Assembly (NCBI GenBank): GCA_947625435.1
Contig: CANQOI010000027.1
Coordinates: 1 to 32,489 of the forward strand
Reading direction: 5' to 3'
Length of the DNA stretch: 32,489 nt
From: an uncultured Clostridia bacterium
Lineage (GTDB): Bacteria; Bacillota; Clostridia; UBA1212; UBA1255
Below, one piece after another: positions 22,161-31,176 of the stretch. Position numbers and translations under genes: made by a program. The notes below the pieces were generated by a model, which made no database searches, was not told the origin of the DNA, and saw only the letters and a program-made list of their open reading frames with translations. Within the stretch, counting starts at the first letter, position 1. Each line of letters opens with the position of its first letter.

Positions 22161-25100
22161 TCACGATTCTGTTCTTTTTTTGTAGTATACAGCTACTACA
22201 GCTACAGCTGCTGCAAGAAGAACTGCAGCTGCTATCCACATTCCTACGTCACCTGTGGACGGATTACCCGGATTGCTCGGATTATCAGGATTGCTCGGAT
22301 TATCCGGTTTGTTCGGATCATCAGGCTGAGTAGGCTCACCCTCTGAAGGAAGCTTTGTGCCGGCCTTTGTCCTTGTATCCGTTGTTCCGCAGTTATGGTC
22401 GCATACGGCAGTCTCTGTTCCGTCGTTTTCTGTCGTTGCGTCATTGTTGTACACGTAGTTCGTGAATGAATGTCCGAGTGCAGGTATCTCTTCGGTATAC
22501 GTCTCATTGCATCTTGTGCACTTGAATGTCTTTGTTCCTGCTTCCGTACATGTTGCATCCTTTGTTACAGTGCCGTTGTCCCAGCTGTGTCCGAGTGCGT
22601 CAACGCTCTTTGTCTGCTTATGATCAGCATCATTGCCGCATACTCTCTCATCTGTTCCCGCTTCTGTACATGTAGGATCCTTTATGCGTTTCCACTCGCC
22701 CCATGCATGGTCCTTTGCGGGTATCGACTCTTTCTTTGTAGCTTTACATATGTCGCATGTGTATGTTATCTCGCCTGCTTCCTCACATGTAGCTGCCTTT
22801 GTCTCTACTCCGCCGTTCCACTCGTGAGCTCCGTAATAGGTTCTTCCGCAAACAGAGCATGTATGCTTATGCTCGTTATCGTCAGAATTCTCCCAAGGTC
22901 CGAAGTTGTGGTCGCACTCAATGTCTTTAATTCTCACATAGCCGTTATTTGCAGCTATATCATCTGTTATAACAGTGAATGCTCCGGTTTCGTTGTTGTA
23001 ACTCTGTACCTCTTTGATTGTTATGGTTATATCCGTATCGCCTATGGCTCTCGTATCATCAACGATCTTGAATGTAAGCTTCGTGAGAACGCCGCTCTCA
23101 GTACGGTTCTGTATAGCTGCCCATGTGTGCGGGTACGGATACTGCTTGATCGTCTGTCCGAGTGTCAGTGCTCCGAGGAGTCCCATATCTTCACATTTAA
23201 CAAGCTCGAGCTTGCTCTGATCCCAGTTGATTCTGAGGTTGAAGCCGCTCATTCCGGGGTTATTGAGAAGTGATATCTCTACTACCACTTCGGAACCGAT
23301 CGTGCCCTCTGTCGAGCTCACTTTAAACTGAGGCTCTTCGGGTCCCACCAGCTTCTTTATTTCAAATGGTACTTTCTCAGCGCCTGCAACAGGAGTATAT
23401 CCGTCGTTTGCAAGTATTATCGCATAGTACTTTCCGGGCTTGAGAGCTCCGTTTGCGTCGATCTCTCCGCTTCTTTCGGGATTGGTCTTTATGTTATCCT
23501 TGTCTGCGGGGATAGTTACGCTCGTATGATCCTTGAGATACCACCAATAGATGGACTTAGCTCTGCCGTTGTTCGGATCGGTCTCTTCGCCTTCTTTATA
23601 GATTCCTACCCAGTCGGCGTCACCGAACTTACCTGTAGCTGTAACAGTTACGTTATTTTCTCTGTCAACAGTTACGTTTAATTCAGGCTTTGCCGGCTCC
23701 TCGGGCTCCTCGGAAGCGTTATCATATGTGTCGCCCGCATCTTCGTATGTGGATGCCGTGCCTACTGTGAGCTTGGCAACCCAGAACAGCTCGTGCGTGC
23801 CGTCTTCGAATTCCGCATAAAGTCTCACTATCTGTGTTCCGTCGGTAACCGGTACGGGGATATCAAATCTCTGTCCGTATTCAGCGTTAAAGGTCTTTGC
23901 AGCAGCAACAACTCTGTCTTCGGTAGCTGTCATCCAAGCATCGGATGTGACCACCTTTCCTCCGCCTACGGAGTACGAGAACTTAACTACCTTAAGATCG
24001 GTCGCTACCCAGCCGCGGAATGTAACACTCTGATATCCTGCCGCAACTGTAGGAGTTTCTTGATTTTCCTTCTTCCCGCCTACGAGAATACCGCTTTCGT
24101 TATTGGGTCTTACTTCATCATAGCTTGTGTGGATCACATATTCTTCAGGCAGTGTGAAATCTACCTCAGGTCCCATCTGAGGTTCGGGAAGCTTTGTGAA
24201 TTTAATATTGTCGATAGCCATAGATTCAGCACGAGCACCAAATGCAAAAGATGACTGCGTGGAGATGAGAGCGTTCTGAACAGTCTCGAGAACTTCTCCG
24301 TTGGCGTCAGTTATCTTGGCATCAAGATAATATCTTTCATTGAACTTTAAACTCGGCGACATACCGGGATTGCTGTAAAGAACCTTCGCAAATGCAACGC
24401 CGTCACAGTAGAATGTAATCGTTCCATTATTGTCGTCGGTAAGTCTCCAAGTGTGAGTTACACCCGACACATAAAGTCCCGAGAACTCGTGGCCGATAGC
24501 CTGGAGCTGGCCGTCTGCGCCTACTGCCTTAACAAATATTTCTATCCTGTCCCCCGGTCTGAAAGAGAAGCCCACGCCGCTTTCTCCGGTCGTACTGTTC
24601 TGACTGTCAGGACGTACTGTATCATTTTCGTAATACGGATTTCTGTACTCTCCGCCAAATCTGTAACCGAAACCGAGGAAATTTGCACCGCTGCTTCCGT
24701 TTGTAAGATCAACAGAAATATCACTCGTGCCCTTCCATCTGTTATCATATTTAAGTTCAAGAAAAGCACCGGTCGCATATGCGTACTTATTGCCCGCCGC
24801 TGCATTTACTTCAAACGTTCCACCCGCTAACAGAGGAGTCCATTTCTGTCTGAACGGATTCGTTACCTGGCCGTCCGTCTTATACGGAGTGTTCAGGTTA
24901 AAACCTTCTTCTTCATTACTGAAATCATATGAATATTCGTCAATGGAATCCTTAGCGTTCGGAACCTTTTCTTCTCTTTCCGGAAGCGGAATTGATTCGA
25001 GTGTATACTCCTTTACATATTCCGCATCGTATTCGTTAACGTCGGCTGCCGACTTAAAGAATCCGATATACGCTATGCGGAACTCACCGGCAGGAACAGG

Positions 25101-25556
25101 AAACCGTATGGACTTTATTGTCTCACTTGCTACCAAAGGAGATTCCGTCGGAATATCATATGTCTCAAGATGCCATTCATTATCATGAACATAATTTGGT
25201 TGATCAATATAGCGTCCAGTTGTCGGCACAAAACCCGATACATTGGTACCTATATAAATATGAGCGCCGCCGGCATCTACATTCACTTCAGAACCTGCAT
25301 ATTTGATTGCCAAAGTGCCGTATGTTGTCGGACTGACATCATCAACATCGATACTTATCCATGTATCTCCGCCAGTGGCCGTTATGACTGCGTACGAGCC
25401 GTCTTCGGCATAATCTGCTGTCGAATCATTGCAATGAATGTCAGCTTCGCCCATTTTATACACGTGAGTGTCGTCAACTGCGGCGAATGCGGCAAATCCG
25501 GCAAAGCTCGTTACGATCATAGCAAAGACAACTAACAATGAAACGTACCTTTTCAT
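22161..25556 (-). CDS. Large sortase-type surface protein with cohesin-like domain
   Basis: A 1131-residue exported, wall-anchored protein. It has a signal peptide (MKRYVSLLVVFAMIV start, cut near AFA-AV), beta-rich carbohydrate-binding-like modules in the first 600 residues, and an Ig-like module at about 630-735 (DWVGIYKEG...LKPGKYY). A cohesin-like module follows at about 739-875 (VSSTEGTIGSEVVVEIS, LLNNPGMSGFNLRINWD). Next come about 150 residues of CxxC-bearing repeats (CSVCG, CDICK, CTRCN), a Pro/Asn/Asp-rich spacer and an NPSTG anchor with a hydrophobic helix and KKR tail. Cohesins bind dockerins in cellulosome-like assemblies. No dockerin is seen in the window. A GGAGG site and a TTGACT/TATAAT promoter lie upstream. 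Its ends are nearly identical to those of the protein at 27891-29888. Confidence 0.85.
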   Translation of the reverse strand: MKRYVSLLVVFAMIVTSFAGFAAFAAVDDTHVYKMGEADIHCNDSTADYAEDGSYAVITATGGDTWISIDVDDVSPTTYGTLAIKYAGSEVNVDAGGAHIYIGTNVSGFVPTTGRYIDQPNYVHDNEWHLETYDIPTESPLVASETIKSIRFPVPAGEFRIAYIGFFKSAADVNEYDAEYVKEYTLESIPLPEREEKVPNAKDSIDEYSYDFSNEEEGFNLNTPYKTDGQVTNPFRQKWTPLLAGGTFEVNAAAGNKYAYATGAFLELKYDNRWKGTSDISVDLTNGSSGANFLGFGYRFGGEYRNPYYENDTVRPDSQNSTTGESGVGFSFRPGDRIEIFVKAVGADGQLQAIGHEFSGLYVSGVTHTWRLTDDNNGTITFYCDGVAFAKVLYSNPGMSPSLKFNERYYLDAKITDANGEVLETVQNALISTQSSFAFGARAESMAIDNIKFTKLPEPQMGPEVDFTLPEEYVIHTSYDEVRPNNESGILVGGKKENQETPTVAAGYQSVTFRGWVATDLKVVKFSYSVGGGKVVTSDAWMTATEDRVVAAAKTFNAEYGQRFDIPVPVTDGTQIVRLYAEFEDGTHELFWVAKLTVGTASTYEDAGDTYDNASEEPEEPAKPELNVTVDRENNVTVTATGKFGDADWVGIYKEGEETDPNNGRAKSIYWWYLKDHTSVTIPADKDNIKTNPERSGEIDANGALKPGKYYAIILANDGYTPVAGAEKVPFEIKKLVGPEEPQFKVSSTEGTIGSEVVVEISLLNNPGMSGFNLRINWDQSKLELVKCEDMGLLGALTLGQTIKQYPYPHTWAAIQNRTESGVLTKLTFKIVDDTRAIGDTDITITIKEVQSYNNETGAFTVITDDIAANNGYVRIKDIECDHNFGPWENSDDNEHKHTCSVCGRTYYGAHEWNGGVETKAATCEEAGEITYTCDICKATKKESIPAKDHAWGEWKRIKDPTCTEAGTDERVCGNDADHKQTKSVDALGHSWDNGTVTKDATCTEAGTKTFKCTRCNETYTEEIPALGHSFTNYVYNNDATTENDGTETAVCDHNCGTTDTRTKAGTKLPSEGEPTQPDDPNKPDNPSNPDNPSNPGNPSTGDVGMWIAAAVLLAAAVAVVAVYYKKRTES

Positions 25557-25616
25557 AAAATTACCTCCATCAAATATTTATCATAATTTAATAATTTATG
25601 ATATTTAGTGAAAGCA

Positions 25617-25645
25617 ATTATATCAACAAATCATTTGTGAGTCAA
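25617..25645 (-). promoter_or_regulatory. Promoter of the cohesin-domain surface protein
   Basis: On the minus strand TTGACT (25645-25640), 17 bp, TATAAT (25622-25617), one base short of consensus at the -35. Downstream, in the leader, an imperfect palindrome (25580-25602, ATCATAA...TTATGAT) could form a hairpin in the mRNA. Confidence 0.85.
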
Positions 25646-25695
25646 CACCAAAACACAATATTAATATGTAAAATGTTGCCGTTTTTTTATATTCG

Positions 25696-27270
25696 TTAAC
25701 GGTCGAAAATATATTTACCTTTCCCGCTTCCTCCTACCGCCCGTATGATATGCAATTCGTTGTACATTCTTTTAATGTACGATGTTGCGGTCGGTTCGGA
25801 ACACCCCAGCACTTCCGCTATGCGGGAATTACCGAATACTCCGGAACCTATCTTCTCATATATCCGGATCAATCTGCGTTTTGTTCCGGAAGAATAGTGA
25901 GAATCCCTGATTATCTGCCTGATATTACTGGTTTCACCCTCGATCTGTGCATCATCATTGAATTCCGTATGATTCTTTATGGCAAAATACTCCTCATTCA
26001 CCGGGATCACAACGGAAGTAACATTATCCGTATTGTCAAAGATCTTATAGTACAAGGTCGGAGAACCGTTCTGTTCCAACGCCCGTTTTGCTTCCCCGAT
26101 ACCTGTTCCGAATGATTCAATGATGCCAAGAGCTTTAAACATATCCCTTATCTCAGGATTTTCAGTATCTCTTTCATTAAAAAAAGTCCTCTCATTCAGA
26201 TCCTGAATCTTTAACGGCGGCAACGGCTTATTATAATTGACTATATTGATCTGTCTGTCAGATATATATATCTGGATAGCTTTCCCGTTTTCATAGTTAT
26301 TATGAACGATCGCGTTTGCAACCAACTCCTCAACTGCGACATAAGGAAAATTATCGATCTTTCGGTTGCCCGCTTCTCCTTCTTTTCTTATAACGATCGT
26401 ATTCAGATAATTGTCATTAATGTAATTCACGATTGCATGATACTGTTTCCATATCGGCCCTTTGAAACATTTAGATTCCATTTTTCTCTTTGTACCGAAC
26501 ATATCTACGATCATTTCAACGTAAGAATATCCGATATATCTGTCCGGCATGTCTCCGAACATCAGAACGGCAAAATTTTTGATCTTTCTCTCGGCAGGAT
26601 CATTTTTATCCAACAGCCCAAGCGACCGGGCCATCTGCTTTTTATCGAGAGTATCCGTGATCTCCCTGTTACTCGTCCGTGAAAAGTATTCCCTGATATG
26701 ATCCGCATTCAGGTCGTCGATCACAGCGTTCGCATTTGTCAGCGAGGTAAAGTGGAAATTTGCGAATTTCCGCAACAGATCATATTCTTCGTCTACCCCG
26801 GCAAGTCTTGAATCTGATTCTATTCTCACATAACGCCCCGGTTTAAGGTTGATCCGCTTATTTTTTTCGGCCTTTTCGCTGACCATAAACGGTCCTCCGG
26901 TCTGGCGCTGTACCACTATCAGCAAATAGTTTCTGTCTTCAAAGCGGTTCATTATTATCTCAAACGCCACATTCGGATACAGATAAGATCTTAATGAATT
27001 GATCTCATTCTTACACTTTTCCAGTTTTCCTTCTTCTATACCCAATATCGGCAGCTTTGGTATCGCTTTATTATTTTCATCATTTACTTCATCAACGCCC
27101 AGAAAAATATACTGTACATCGTTATCATAGTAGTTATTTCCATACGCGCATATCGTTTTTAATATTTTTGCAAGCTGCGACACAGATGATTTATATTCGA
27201 TATACGAGCATTCACATGATAAACCCCTCAATATGTCATTGGCGTCCTTTTTTATTTTTTCATAATCCAT
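25696..27270 (-). CDS. AlbA/Schlafen-type ATP-binding protein with C-terminal winged helix
   Basis: A 524-residue protein of the AlbA_2 / RecG-like ATP-binding group. The N-terminus has the complete AlbA_2 pattern (ECSYIEYKSSVSQLAKIL, then the ICAYGNNYY and FLGVDEV strands). An HATPase-type region reads EELVANAIVHNNY with INIVNYNKPL and GTGIGEAKRAL. A winged helix (NSRIAEVLGCSEPTATSYIKRM) closes it. The ATG at 27270 is chosen because GGAAGGTG precedes it; the longer frame has no site. The DNA looks more AT-rich than its neighbours, suggesting later acquisition between the two surface-protein paralogues. The promoter overlaps three 21-bp-spaced repeats that are the likely binding site of this protein or another regulator. 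Its cellular role is unknown. Confidence 0.85.
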   Translation of the reverse strand: MDYEKIKKDANDILRGLSCECSYIEYKSSVSQLAKILKTICAYGNNYYDNDVQYIFLGVDEVNDENNKAIPKLPILGIEEGKLEKCKNEINSLRSYLYPNVAFEIIMNRFEDRNYLLIVVQRQTGGPFMVSEKAEKNKRINLKPGRYVRIESDSRLAGVDEEYDLLRKFANFHFTSLTNANAVIDDLNADHIREYFSRTSNREITDTLDKKQMARSLGLLDKNDPAERKIKNFAVLMFGDMPDRYIGYSYVEMIVDMFGTKRKMESKCFKGPIWKQYHAIVNYINDNYLNTIVIRKEGEAGNRKIDNFPYVAVEELVANAIVHNNYENGKAIQIYISDRQINIVNYNKPLPPLKIQDLNERTFFNERDTENPEIRDMFKALGIIESFGTGIGEAKRALEQNGSPTLYYKIFDNTDNVTSVVIPVNEEYFAIKNHTEFNDDAQIEGETSNIRQIIRDSHYSSGTKRRLIRIYEKIGSGVFGNSRIAEVLGCSEPTATSYIKRMYNELHIIRAVGGSGKGKYIFDR

Positions 27271-27295
27271 AGTTTCACCTTCCGAACCCAAGCAC

Positions 27296-27324
27296 ATTTT
27301 ACAGCAAACCAAAGTTTTTTGCAA
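27296..27324 (-). promoter_or_regulatory. Promoter of the AlbA-type gene, overlapped by an iteron
   Basis: On the minus strand TTGCAA (27324-27319), 17 bp, TAAAAT (27301-27296). The spacer contains iteron 1 (27305-27320), so a protein bound there would block polymerase. Confidence 0.65.
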
Positions 27325-27362
27325 CCAAACCCAAGATTTTTACGTGCAAACCAAAGTTTTTC
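27305..27362. repeat. Three 21-bp-spaced iterons upstream of the AlbA-type gene
   Basis: CAAACCAAAGTTTTTT (27305-27320), CAAACCCAAGATTTTT (27326-27341) and CAAACCAAAGTTTTTC (27347-27362). Starts are exactly 21 bp apart, about two helical turns, so all copies face the same side of the DNA. The first overlaps the promoter. They are read here as an operator array. Confidence 0.85.
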
Positions 27363-27819
27363 ACATGCCGGCCGGTCACGTGAAATAAAGTACTGTTATT
27401 TTGCGGAGCTGTCCTCCGTCCGGCTCAGTAACTTGATATGCTTTTTATAAAAAGCAATCCGATCTTCAAAAAATGTTCTGCGCCTTCCTGTTTCATGGCG
27501 GAGACATACTGTTTTTCATCAATCTGATGGCCGGATATCATACCTTCCGTATCCGGATTCGCGATTGGAGTCTACGCGGTATCGGTTATTCATGATGGCG
27601 CAGATACCCGGTATCGGCAATGGCCGTGGATGGGGAGATCACGTCAGAAAGAGCGGAAAGGATCTCTTTTTCATATACATAGAAAATTTCTTTGTTCGGA
27701 ATAGCGATATCGCATATGAAATTGCCGTCATGTCAAGACAGATGTCAAGATACATGTCAGGATACATGTCAAGATACGGAAGGCAAATGTCATTTTAACG
27801 GTATTAGGTCCGTCATACC
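27363..27819. other. Gene-poor spacer with palindromes and a weak frame
   Basis: No supported gene. It holds a perfect 18-bp palindrome TGCTTTTTATAAAAAGCA (27439-27456), a 7-bp-stem hairpin (CCGGATA/TATCCGG, 27531-27556) and a 12-bp tandem repeat at 27730-27777. A plus-strand frame (27565-27798, 77 codons) starts at TTG, has no ribosome binding site and resembles nothing recognised. It may be a gene remnant. Confidence 0.6.
27730..27777 (+). repeat. Four 12-bp tandem units
   Basis: Units ATGTCAAGACAG, ATGTCAAGATAC, ATGTCAGGATAC and ATGTCAAGATAC follow one another without gap. They lie between the AlbA-type promoter region and the terminator of the second surface protein. Confidence 0.85.
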
Positions 27820-27856
27820 AAAAAGCAGCCCTATGAACTTTCGTCCATAGGGCTGC
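27820..27856 (-). terminator. Intrinsic terminator of the second surface protein
   Basis: On the minus strand an 11-bp perfect stem (GCAGCCCTATG with its complement, 27825-27835 and 27846-27856) with a 10-nt loop and a TTTTT tail. A second hairpin (CGTAACGG-T-CCGTTACG, 27871-27887) lies between it and the stop codon. Confidence 0.9.
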
Positions 27857-27890
27857 GATTCGTCGCGCTTCGTAACGGTCCGTTACGGAT

Positions 27891-29888
27891 TTACGCTTCT
27901 GTTCTTTTCTTGTAATAAACAACCGCCAATGCCGCAGCTGCCGTGAGAAGTACTATGGCTGCCATCCATATTCCCATATCGCCTGTTGCGGGATTTTCGG
28001 GAGTGGTCGGATTATCGGGATTGCTCGGATTGTCGGGGTTGCTCGGCTCATCGGGCTCTGTAGGCTCTCCTTCCGCGGGAAGCTTTGTGCCGGCCTTTGT
28101 CCTTGTGTCCGTTGTTCCGCAGTTGTGATCGCACACGGCAGTCTCTGTTCCGTCGTTTTCTGTCGTTGCGTCATTGTTGTATACATAATTCGTGAAGGAA
28201 TGTCCGAGCGCCGCAACTTCTCTTGTCTCCTTGTGCTCAGGATCATTGCCGCATACTCTTTCATCTGTTCCCGCTTCCGTACATGTAGGATCCTTTGTAC
28301 GTTCCCATTCGCCCCATGCGTGGTTCTTTGCGGGTATCGTTTCGGTCTTGGTAGCATTACATGTCTCGCATGTGTATGTCTTCTCGCCGGCAGTATCGCA
28401 TGTAGCTGCCTTTGTCTCTGTGCCGCCGTTCCAATTGTGCGCTTCATAATACGTATTTCCGCATTTAGTGCATGTGTGCTGATGGCGGTTGTCGTCTGTC
28501 TTCTCCCAAGGTCCGAAGCTGTGATCGCATTCAACCGGTGCGGATTCTTTTGCTATGAACTTAATGCCTACTATGAGTATCTGCTGTCCGGCAGGATTCA
28601 GCGATGACAGCCATACCATGCCCTTATAATCTTTATCCGTAAGGTCTATGGTAGTAGTCCTTTCAACCTTATCCCAGTTTGCTCCGTCCGGATTCGTGAT
28701 CTCGGCATCAGTGATGTCGCCCTGCGCGATTATGTGCTCTGTGTTTCTGAACGTCTCGTTATATCCTACGTCGAGCGCATCGTCCATAAGTGCAAAAAGC
28801 GCTCCGGTGGGCATATCGTTATTCTTAGCTGTGAAGCCTTTATCGGTAGCATATGTTATCTCCGCAGCCTTGAATCCCGACAGGTCGAAAAGTCCCAGCT
28901 GAGCAAGGCTGTTGTTTGCGAACATTACCGATACAAGATCGGGATAGCCGTGAGGCGCGTAGCTCTGCGAAGCTCCCGCAATAGACGAAAGATCCACCGT
29001 GAAATCTCCGTTTGCTCCGTTCTCATAGTCATATGCGAGCACTTCAAACTTAACGGGCTCGCACTGCGGATCGTAATAGTCGTTACCGCCGAGTATTACC
29101 AGGAAGTATTTGCCGGCCTTAAGGGTATCAATGCCCTTGTTATATGTGATACAGCCCATGTCTCCCGGCTTGTCGCCCGTAACGGGGAGTCTCAGATTGT
29201 CGGGATCGAGTCCATCGGGATCATTGAACACCACATAGCCGGAGCCGTCTATATACGCATACTGCTCGGAAGGATTATCGGAGCCGTAAACCGGATCTCC
29301 GCCGTTATCCTTATATACGGCAAGCCAGTCGTTATTGGATGCCGCGGCATTGTTATATGCGACCTTTATAGCCTCGCCCTCGTAAAATCTGTCCTTGGCG
29401 AGCGTTATCTGCTTTGTCACGTCAGATACGAATACCGCAAGGAGCGTCTTGCTGCCGTCGGGCTGCTTTGCGTATATCCTGAGAGTCTGCGAAGCGCCGT
29501 TGTAAGAAGCCGCAAATGTCTCCGTGATGAACATAGAGAAGCGCGTGTGATATGTGGCTCCCTTTATCTGACCGTTTATGGCGTCCACCACACCGCTCTC
29601 CGCCGGCGTAAGAGTTATATTATTGTCCGGGCCGTCGTCTATGGTAAATACCATAGTGGTTTCCGCTTCAAATATGCCTCCGAACCATCCTCTGAGCTCG
29701 ATAGGCTGACCCTCATGGTACAGGAAGCTTACCGTCTGCACCTTATTTGCAAGCGCGTTAACCTTGCTTCCCGTCGGCGAATTGTCAAAATTTATTATAA
29801 AATCGCCGTTTTCGGCAGATGCCGCAAAGCCTGCAAAAGATGTTATGACCATTGCGAGTACTATGAGCAATGAAACATATCTCTTCAT
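27891..29888 (-). CDS. Sortase-type surface protein, paralogue of the cohesin-domain protein
   Basis: A 665-residue exported, wall-anchored protein. The signal peptide begins MKRYVSLLIVLAMVITSF. A DWLAVYK...LKAGKYFLVILGGNDYY Ig-like module and a carbohydrate-binding-like module (about 285-450) follow. Next come CxxC-bearing repeats (CTKCG, CETCN), a Pro/Asn/Asp-rich spacer, an NPATG anchor, a hydrophobic helix and a KKR tail. The signal peptide and the last 110 or so residues nearly match the protein at 22161-25556, while the middle differs and has no cohesin-like module. GGAGGT precedes the ATG, and a TTGACT/TAGAAT promoter lies just upstream. The two genes look like products of duplication with domain exchange. 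Likely roles are glycan binding or adhesion at the cell surface. Confidence 0.83.
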   Translation of the reverse strand: MKRYVSLLIVLAMVITSFAGFAASAENGDFIINFDNSPTGSKVNALANKVQTVSFLYHEGQPIELRGWFGGIFEAETTMVFTIDDGPDNNITLTPAESGVVDAINGQIKGATYHTRFSMFITETFAASYNGASQTLRIYAKQPDGSKTLLAVFVSDVTKQITLAKDRFYEGEAIKVAYNNAAASNNDWLAVYKDNGGDPVYGSDNPSEQYAYIDGSGYVVFNDPDGLDPDNLRLPVTGDKPGDMGCITYNKGIDTLKAGKYFLVILGGNDYYDPQCEPVKFEVLAYDYENGANGDFTVDLSSIAGASQSYAPHGYPDLVSVMFANNSLAQLGLFDLSGFKAAEITYATDKGFTAKNNDMPTGALFALMDDALDVGYNETFRNTEHIIAQGDITDAEITNPDGANWDKVERTTTIDLTDKDYKGMVWLSSLNPAGQQILIVGIKFIAKESAPVECDHSFGPWEKTDDNRHQHTCTKCGNTYYEAHNWNGGTETKAATCDTAGEKTYTCETCNATKTETIPAKNHAWGEWERTKDPTCTEAGTDERVCGNDPEHKETREVAALGHSFTNYVYNNDATTENDGTETAVCDHNCGTTDTRTKAGTKLPAEGEPTEPDEPSNPDNPSNPDNPTTPENPATGDMGIWMAAIVLLTAAAALAVVYYKKRTEA

Positions 29889-29919
29889 AATGTTACCTCC
29901 GTATAAAATTTATGTGTAC

Positions 29920-29948
29920 ATTCTATCAGCAACGCACCCGGCAGTCAA
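29920..29948 (-). promoter_or_regulatory. Promoter of the second surface protein
   Basis: On the minus strand TTGACT (29948-29943), 17 bp, TAGAAT (29925-29920), very like the promoter of the paralogous gene at 25617-25645. It lies just beyond the stop of the aminotransferase gene. Confidence 0.8.
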
Positions 29949-29957
29949 CACTGTTTT

Positions 29958-31154
29958 TCACGGATTTTTCCGTTTTTTTTCACGGATCTCTTCCATGAGG
30001 GACCTGAATGCCGGCGCCGAATCTCTGATCGTTTTCATGCTAACGCAGTAAGCGAGTCTGAAATATCCGGGATAGCCGAAGCTCGTGCCGCCCACCGCCA
30101 CGATATTGTGTTCAAGCGCCTTTTTGCAGAACTCAACGTCATCTTCGACAGGCGATCCGGGGAACAGGTAAAATGCTCCTTTCGGCAGCGTGCACTCGTA
30201 CCCGGCGTCAATGAGTATGCCGTAGAGTGCGTCGCGCCGCGCGCGGTAAGCGTCAAGTCCTGCGGCGTCGTCCATATGCCGCGCGGCTATCTCCTGGAAA
30301 ATTCCCGGAGCGTTCACGAATCCGAGCGTACGCGCGCAGTATATCATGGCGTCCATTAAAACATCCGCATTTTCTATGCGCGGATTGACTGCGGCGTAAC
30401 CTATCCTCTCCCCCGGCAGGGCCAGCGACTTGCTGAATGAATTCACTATTATCGAATTTTTGAATATGGCATCGGCGCAGGGCACGCGCACTCCGTCGTA
30501 AACTATCTTGGAATAAGGCTCGTCCGATACGACATATACCGTGTTTCCCGTTCTCTTTTCCGCGCTGTCAAGCGCATCCGCGAGCCTTCTCAGTACCTCC
30601 TCGGAATAAACGGCTCCGCTCGGGTTGTTGGGCGAGTTTATTATTATGGCCTTGGTCTTCCCGGTCACGGCCCTTTCGATCGCGGGCACATCCGGTTCAA
30701 ACGTGCCCGCCAGAGCAGGTACGGGAACTATCTTACCGCCGAAATTCGTAACATAAGGTCTGTATTCGCCGAAAAAAGGCGCTATGACTATAACTTCGTC
30801 GCCGGGATCGAGGAGCGCTTCCATGACTATGCAGAGTCCGGCGGCGGCTCCGGCCACCATGAGTATGCTGTCCTTGGTATAAGGCACGCCGCTCCCGGCG
30901 CAAAGCTGCTCCGCTATGCTGCTCCTGACATTTTCAAAGCCGGCGTTGGGCATGTATTTGTGTATCCCCGGCTTGCCCGCCAGCGCCCTTATGTCATCTA
31001 TGACCGTTTCGGGCGGCTCCGGGTCGGGATTTCCGAGAGCAAAATCGTATACGTTGTCCTCTCCGTATTTTGCTTTTAAGATATTTCCCTGTTCAAACAT
31101 GGCGCGTATCGCCGATCCGCCCGCAAGGCTTTTCACTATTCTCTCAGAAAACAT
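29958..31154 (-). CDS. PLP-dependent class I/II aminotransferase
   Basis: A 398-residue fold-type I aminotransferase (AspC/AlaT-like family), moving an amino group between an amino acid and a 2-oxo acid in the cytosol. Signatures are INSPNNPSG (172-180), DEPYSKIVYD (211-220), which holds the Asp that pairs with the cofactor ring nitrogen, and NSFSKSLALPGERIGY with K242 as the PLP-binding lysine. An Arg near the C-terminus for the substrate carboxylate (FRLAYC) is also present. The amino-acid substrate cannot be read from sequence. It follows rpe by 22 bp in the same direction and is probably co-transcribed with it; a GGCGG-type site lies before the ATG. A short CGGA-AAAA-TCCG hairpin overlaps its end. 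Confidence 0.9.
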   Translation of the reverse strand: MFSERIVKSLAGGSAIRAMFEQGNILKAKYGEDNVYDFALGNPDPEPPETVIDDIRALAGKPGIHKYMPNAGFENVRSSIAEQLCAGSGVPYTKDSILMVAGAAAGLCIVMEALLDPGDEVIVIAPFFGEYRPYVTNFGGKIVPVPALAGTFEPDVPAIERAVTGKTKAIIINSPNNPSGAVYSEEVLRRLADALDSAEKRTGNTVYVVSDEPYSKIVYDGVRVPCADAIFKNSIIVNSFSKSLALPGERIGYAAVNPRIENADVLMDAMIYCARTLGFVNAPGIFQEIAARHMDDAAGLDAYRARRDALYGILIDAGYECTLPKGAFYLFPGSPVEDDVEFCKKALEHNIVAVGGTSFGYPGYFRLAYCVSMKTIRDSAPAFRSLMEEIREKKRKNP

Positions 31155-31176
31155 TTTACCGCCGCCCCCGATCTGT

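Noticed and set aside
27305-27777. CRISPR array
   Set aside because: The repeats are short, closely spaced or directly tandem, without variable spacers of 25-40 bp and without cas genes.
27565-27798. 77-codon plus-strand gene
   Set aside because: TTG start, no ribosome binding site, no recognisable family, and part of it is just a 12-bp tandem repeat.
22470-29873. Long plus-strand frames over the surface-protein genes (for example 28734-29873)
   Set aside because: Antisense shadows of repetitive surface-protein coding sequence; no family resemblance or start signals.
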